DNA from: Streptomyces chilikensis
GTDB taxonomy: Bacteria > Actinomycetota > Actinomycetes > Streptomycetales > Streptomycetaceae
Direction of reading: 5' to 3'
NCBI RefSeq assembly: GCF_001642695.1
Contig: NZ_LWCC02000005.1
Span: forward strand, 198,793 to 253,868
Length of the DNA stretch: 55,076 bases
Shown here: positions 51,917 through 55,076 of the stretch, piece by piece
Layout of the letters: each line of letters opens with the position of its first letter
Position numbering within the stretch: position 1 is the first letter of the stretch
The notes under the pieces: generated by a model
What the model was told of the DNA's origin: nothing
Databases searched by the model: none
What the model saw: the letters and a program-made list of their open reading frames with translations, nothing else
Translations under genes and position numbers: made by a program

Positions 51917-52414
51917 TCAGCCCTGGCGGAAGAGCTCGGCGGGCAGCGGCTTGAGGAGCGCGTAGAGGTCCTCGGTGATCGGGCGGTCCCAGGAGGCGAT
52001 GGTGACCAGGACGTTGTCGCTGCGGTCGAACTGGACGCAGGAGATCCGGCTCTCGGAGAGCTTGAGGCGGCGGACCACCAGCAGGTTGTCGCCCTGGAGC
52101 ACGGGCACGTCCTCCGCGCCGACGACGGTCACCTCCTCGTCGTTCTCCAGCGCCAGCAGCAGCTGGGCGACCTCGAACGGCACCTCGCCCTCGGGGACGT
52201 CGCGGGCGGGCGAACCCTCGGGAAGGTTCCCGATGATCATCGCGGGGCCGCGGTTGCCGAACAGGTCGTAGCGGAGGAAGACGCCCTGGCAGCTGCCGTC
52301 GGGGGCCGGGAGCAGGCCGGCGCCGAGGTTGCCGGGCCAGTCGCCCGGGTCCATGGCCAGTACGTCGAAGTCGGGCCCGGCGGGCGTGGCGCTGCGGCGG
52401 CGGAGGAACGACAT
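51917..52414 (-). CDS. Conserved hypothetical Streptomyces protein
   Basis: 165 aa. I do not recognise a named family. The sequence DFDVLAMDPGDWPGNLGAGLLPAPDGSCQGVFLRYDLFGNRGPAMIIGNLPEGSP is followed by an acidic VPEGEVPFEVAQLLLALENDEEVTVVGAEDVPVLQGDNLLVVRRLKLSESRISCVQFDRSDNVLVTIASWDRPITEDLYALLKPLP. Predicted soluble with mixed alpha/beta. TACCAT lies 6 nt upstream of the ATG and no ribosome-binding site is visible, so a leaderless mRNA is likely. Confidence 0.8.
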   Translation of the reverse strand: MSFLRRRSATPAGPDFDVLAMDPGDWPGNLGAGLLPAPDGSCQGVFLRYDLFGNRGPAMIIGNLPEGSPARDVPEGEVPFEVAQLLLALENDEEVTVVGAEDVPVLQGDNLLVVRRLKLSESRISCVQFDRSDNVLVTIASWDRPITEDLYALLKPLPAELFRQG

Positions 52415-52420
52415 GCCGCC

Positions 52421-52426
52421 ATGGTA
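52421..52426 (-). promoter_or_regulatory. -10-like hexamer for a probable leaderless mRNA
   Basis: Minus-strand TACCAT, 6 nt before the ATG at 52414; fits TANNNT. Confidence 0.4.
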
Positions 52427-52459
52427 CGTGGCCCGCCGGGCTTCACGGCGTGCGGGAGT

Positions 52460-53392
52460 TCACTCCTCGCCGGGCCGTGCGCCGTCGGGGTCGCCCGCGT
52501 CCCCGTGCGGGTGCGGGGCCACCACGGCCACCGGGGCGGCGGCGTGCAGCAGCACCGCCTGGGTGACCGAGCCGACCATCCGGGTCGGTACCAGCAGCCG
52601 CCGCTGGTGGCGGCCGACGACGACCAGCTCGGCGTCCCGGGAGTGGGCGACGAGCCGGCCCGCCGCGTCGCCGCCCTCCACCGCGATGTCCACGAGGACC
52701 CGGGGGTGGCGTTCGCGGAAGGGGGCGAGCCTCTCCTCGGCGAGCGCCCGGGTCTCGGCGGCGACGCCGGCCTCCTCGATCACCGGCAGGGCGAACTCTC
52801 CGGGCACCGCCCAGATCTGCGGGGGCCACGGGTAGGCGGCGACGGCCTGGACCCGCACCCGGCGCAGCTCGGCCTCGGCGAAGGCGAACTCGACGGGGGC
52901 GTCGCCGACGTGGTCGACGCCCAGGCCGACGACCACGCGCGGGCCGGCGGAGGCGTCGGCGAGGTCGTCCGGGACCCGGCGGTCGGTCCGGGGGACGACC
53001 ACGACGGGGCAGTGGGCGTCGCGGGCGGCGGCGATGCCGGTGGACCCGAGCAGCAGGCTGGCGAAGCCTCCGCGGCCGCGGGAGCCGAGCACCAGGAGCG
53101 AGCCCTCGGTGCTCACCTCCGCCAGCACGGTTCCGGGGGCGCCCACCCTGCTCAGGTACTCGACGTCCGGCCGGACGCCCCCGCCCGCGTCGATCCGGGC
53201 GCGCACCTGGTCGAGGACGGGGTCGTCGGCGGTGTCCACGGCGACGAACTCGGGCGGCGTCCACGCCGGGTACTGGCGTACGTGCACCACGCGCAGGGGT
53301 GCGCCCCGCATCAGCGCGGTGCGCACCGCCCAGTCCAGGGAGCGCAGGCTGTCTTCCGATCCGTCGACCGCCGCGATGACCGGCAGGGTCAT
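52460..53392 (-). CDS. Universal stress protein, tandem UspA domains (second copy)
   Basis: 310 aa from the ATG at 53392 (GTG at 53404 abuts GGAG and is less likely). Domain 1 has the ATP-binding signature LVLGSRGRGGFASLLLGSTG; domain 2 has LVVVGRHQRRLLVPTRMVGSV, a variant. Cytoplasmic stress protein, distinct from the copy at 17.4 kb, with a longer C-terminal tail (GDAGDPDGARPGEE). It is 45 bp downstream of the hypothetical gene's promoter region on the same strand. No DosR-type box seen upstream. Confidence 0.92.
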   Translation of the reverse strand: MTLPVIAAVDGSEDSLRSLDWAVRTALMRGAPLRVVHVRQYPAWTPPEFVAVDTADDPVLDQVRARIDAGGGVRPDVEYLSRVGAPGTVLAEVSTEGSLLVLGSRGRGGFASLLLGSTGIAAARDAHCPVVVVPRTDRRVPDDLADASAGPRVVVGLGVDHVGDAPVEFAFAEAELRRVRVQAVAAYPWPPQIWAVPGEFALPVIEEAGVAAETRALAEERLAPFRERHPRVLVDIAVEGGDAAGRLVAHSRDAELVVVGRHQRRLLVPTRMVGSVTQAVLLHAAAPVAVVAPHPHGDAGDPDGARPGEE

Positions 53393-53573
53393 GGGGTCCC
53401 TCACCTCCGGAGTTCGGCATTCCGCTCGTCCCCGCCCGGCCTCGCCCGGTGGGCGGGCCGGTGCGGGAGGCGGTGGCCGAGTGTCCGTAAATCAGGAGGG
53501 GAACCCTCGCACGGCCCCGTCGGGGCGCCGTCGCGGGGCCGCGGTACGGAGGCCGCGGTACGGGGGCCGCGGT

Positions 53574-55076
53574 TCACGCGCCGGTGGCGGCGCCGAACGT
53601 GTCGCGCAGTTCGCGCTTGAGGATCTTCCCGCTGGCGTTGCGCGGCAGCGCGTCGACGAAGACGACGCGCTTGGGGGCCTTGAATGAGGCCAGCCGCTCC
53701 TTGGCGTGGGCGACGAGTTCCTCCTCGGTGACCTCGCCCCGGCGCACCACGAAGGCGGTGACGGCCTCGATCCAGCGTTCGTCGGGCAGACCGACCACGG
53801 CCGTCTCGGCGACCTCGGGGTGGGTGTGGAGGGCGTCCTCGACCTGGCGGGAGGCGACCAGCACGCCACCGGAGTTGATCACGTCCTTCACCCGGTCGAC
53901 GACGGTGTGGTACCCCTCGGCGTCACGGACGGCGAGGTCGCCGGAGTGGAACCAGCCGTCGCGGAAGGCCTCCCGCGTCTCCTCGGGCTTCTCCCAGTAC
54001 CCCTCGCAGAGCTGCGGGGAGCGGTAGACGATCTCACCGGGGACGCCGTCGGGCACGTCCTTGCCGTTCTCGTCGACGACGCGGGCCTCGACGAAGAGGA
54101 CCGGGCGTCCGCAGGAGTCCATCCGGCCGTCGTGCTCGTCGGGTCCGAGGACCATGGCGAGCGGGCCGATCTCGCTCTGGCCGAAGCAGTTGTGGAAGGC
54201 CAGTCCGGGCAGCCTTTCGCGCAGCCTCCGCAGCACGGGCACGGGCATGACGGAGGCGCCGTAGAAGGCCTTGCGCAGCGAACCGAGGTCGCGGGTGGCG
54301 AAGTCGGGGCGGTTGGCGAGGGCGATCCACACGGTGGGCGGCGCGAACACGCTGTCGACGCGGCCGGATTCGACGAGGTCGAGGAGGCGGTCTCCGTCGG
54401 GTGCGTCGAGGATGGTGTTCCGCGCGCCCACCGCGAGGTAGGGCAGCAGGAAGACGTGCATCTGCGCCGAGTGGTAGAGCGGCAGCGCGTGCACGGGCCG
54501 GTCCTCGGCGCTCAGGCCGAGCGCGGTGACGGCGCTCAGGTACGCGTGGACCAGGGCGCGGTGGGTCATCATGGCGCCCTTGGGAAGCGCGGTGGTGCCC
54601 GAGGTGTAGAGCAGCTGCGCGAGGTCCTCCGCGTCCGGCCCCGGACCGTCGAAGGGGGCGGCGGAGGCGAGGCGGGCGAGCAGGGAGTCCCCGGCGTCGC
54701 GCAGGGCGAGGGTGCGGGTGCCCTCCGGGAGCCGTCCGGCGATGGCGGGGTCCGCGAGGACCAGCGCGCTGCCGGACTGGCGGAGCAGGTAGGCCAGGTC
54801 GTCGCCGGTGAGGTTCTGGTTGACCGGCACGTGGACCAGCCCGGCGCGGGCGCAGGCGAGGTAGCCGATCAGGTAGGCGTCGGAGTTGTGGCCGTAGGAG
54901 GCCACCCGGTCGCCGGGCTCCAGCCCCGCGGAACGCAGCACGCCGGCGGCGCGGGAGACGGCGTCGTCGAGTTCGGCGTAGGTCCAGGACCGGTCCGCGT
55001 AATCGACCGCGGTCCGGCCGGGGGTGCGGCGTGCGCTGCGGCGCAGCACGGCGTCGACGGTGCTGGCGTTGCCGTT
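53574..55076 (-). CDS. Acyl-CoA synthetase (AMP-forming), 5' end beyond the window
   Basis: About 500 codons are visible and the frame continues past the window end without a start codon (NGNAST... precedes LRRSARRTPGRTAV). ANL-superfamily motifs: LLYTSGTTALPKGAMMTH (P-loop), YHSAQMHVFLLP, NCFGQSEIG (A5), WFHSGDLAVRD (A7), DRVKDVINSGG (A8) and the catalytic Lys in RNASGKILKREL. It activates a carboxylic acid as the adenylate and thioesterifies it to CoA; the substrate (probably a long- or medium-chain fatty acid) cannot be fixed from sequence. Confidence 0.92.
   Translation of the reverse strand, partial: NGNASTVDAVLRRSARRTPGRTAVDYADRSWTYAELDDAVSRAAGVLRSAGLEPGDRVASYGHNSDAYLIGYLACARAGLVHVPVNQNLTGDDLAYLLRQSGSALVLADPAIAGRLPEGTRTLALRDAGDSLLARLASAAPFDGPGPDAEDLAQLLYTSGTTALPKGAMMTHRALVHAYLSAVTALGLSAEDRPVHALPLYHSAQMHVFLLPYLAVGARNTILDAPDGDRLLDLVESGRVDSVFAPPTVWIALANRPDFATRDLGSLRKAFYGASVMPVPVLRRLRERLPGLAFHNCFGQSEIGPLAMVLGPDEHDGRMDSCGRPVLFVEARVVDENGKDVPDGVPGEIVYRSPQLCEGYWEKPEETREAFRDGWFHSGDLAVRDAEGYHTVVDRVKDVINSGGVLVASRQVEDALHTHPEVAETAVVGLPDERWIEAVTAFVVRRGEVTEEELVAHAKERLASFKAPKRVVFVDALPRNASGKILKRELRDTFGAATGA

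Overview
The window is chromosomal DNA from a Streptomyces (very GC-rich, strong G/C bias at third codon positions, GTG and TTG starts, one rare TTA codon). Genus-typical markers are an SsgA-like sporulation protein, a clpP3-clpP4-popR locus, DUF5133 proteins, an NsdA-like regulator and the GlgE alpha-glucan pathway. No rRNA, tRNA, CRISPR array, insertion sequence or prophage was recognised. The mixture of stress, storage and accessory genes fits a variable or arm-proximal region (inference).

Region by region. 0-6.1 kb is a glycogen/alpha-glucan locus: glgX coupled to a degenerate HATPase-like gene, a divergent DUF5133 gene, glgE, and a treS broken after about codon 250. At ~6.09 kb treS runs tail-to-tail into the 3' end of a second DUF5133 gene, so the usual treS 3' end, maltokinase and branching-enzyme genes are not here. 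6.3-8.6 kb carries two divergent SigB/SigF/SigG-type sigma factors. 8.7-20 kb holds an MFS exporter with an apparent 5' frameshift, a cyclic-nucleotide-binding-domain protein, an NDH-2 gene overlapping a FUSC-type membrane protein, a DUF6098 gene, a flavoprotein dehydrogenase, a universal stress protein and a Tat-exported PhoX-like phosphatase.

20-28 kb: a guanidine-III riboswitch precedes a Gdx/SugE guanidinium exporter, followed by an ABC exporter divergent from a NarL-type two-component pair, then small metabolic genes. 28-37.8 kb: proline iminopeptidase, DUF998, AraC plus VOC, an F420-type LLM oxidoreductase, an SsgA-like protein, DUF6328, an aldo/keto reductase, an SRPBCC protein, RNase HI with a C-terminal zinc-ribbon-like tail, and two VOC genes. 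37.8-39.7 kb: clpP3-clpP4 behind two abutting PopR-type operators, with popR alongside; ClpP4 lacks the catalytic His.

39.8-55 kb: an RsbW-like HATPase protein, a second aldo/keto reductase, DinB-like, SPW-repeat and GlsB/YeaQ proteins, a secreted SlpD/E-type peptidase, a PAS protein with a decayed SpoIIE-type phosphatase domain, an NsdA-like regulator divergent from a TTA-containing phosphotransferase-fold gene, a secreted amidase, a second universal stress protein and an acyl-CoA synthetase running off the window end.

How it fits together (inference): alternative sigma factors, HATPase proteins, a pseudo-phosphatase, universal stress proteins, small membrane stress proteins, alpha-glucan metabolism and regulated proteolysis suggest a general-stress/osmotic/developmental gene neighbourhood. 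Two intergenic regions contain exact matches to the loose SigB-type consensus GNNT-N(14-16)-GGGTAY, in front of the DUF6098 gene and the HATPase gene. The items most worth a second look are the treS/DUF5133 breakpoint, the guanidine-III riboswitch, the PopR operator pair with inactive ClpP4, the pseudo-phosphatase, the TTA codon beside the NsdA-like gene, and a set of genes with a -10-like hexamer 6-7 nt before the start codon (probable leaderless mRNAs).
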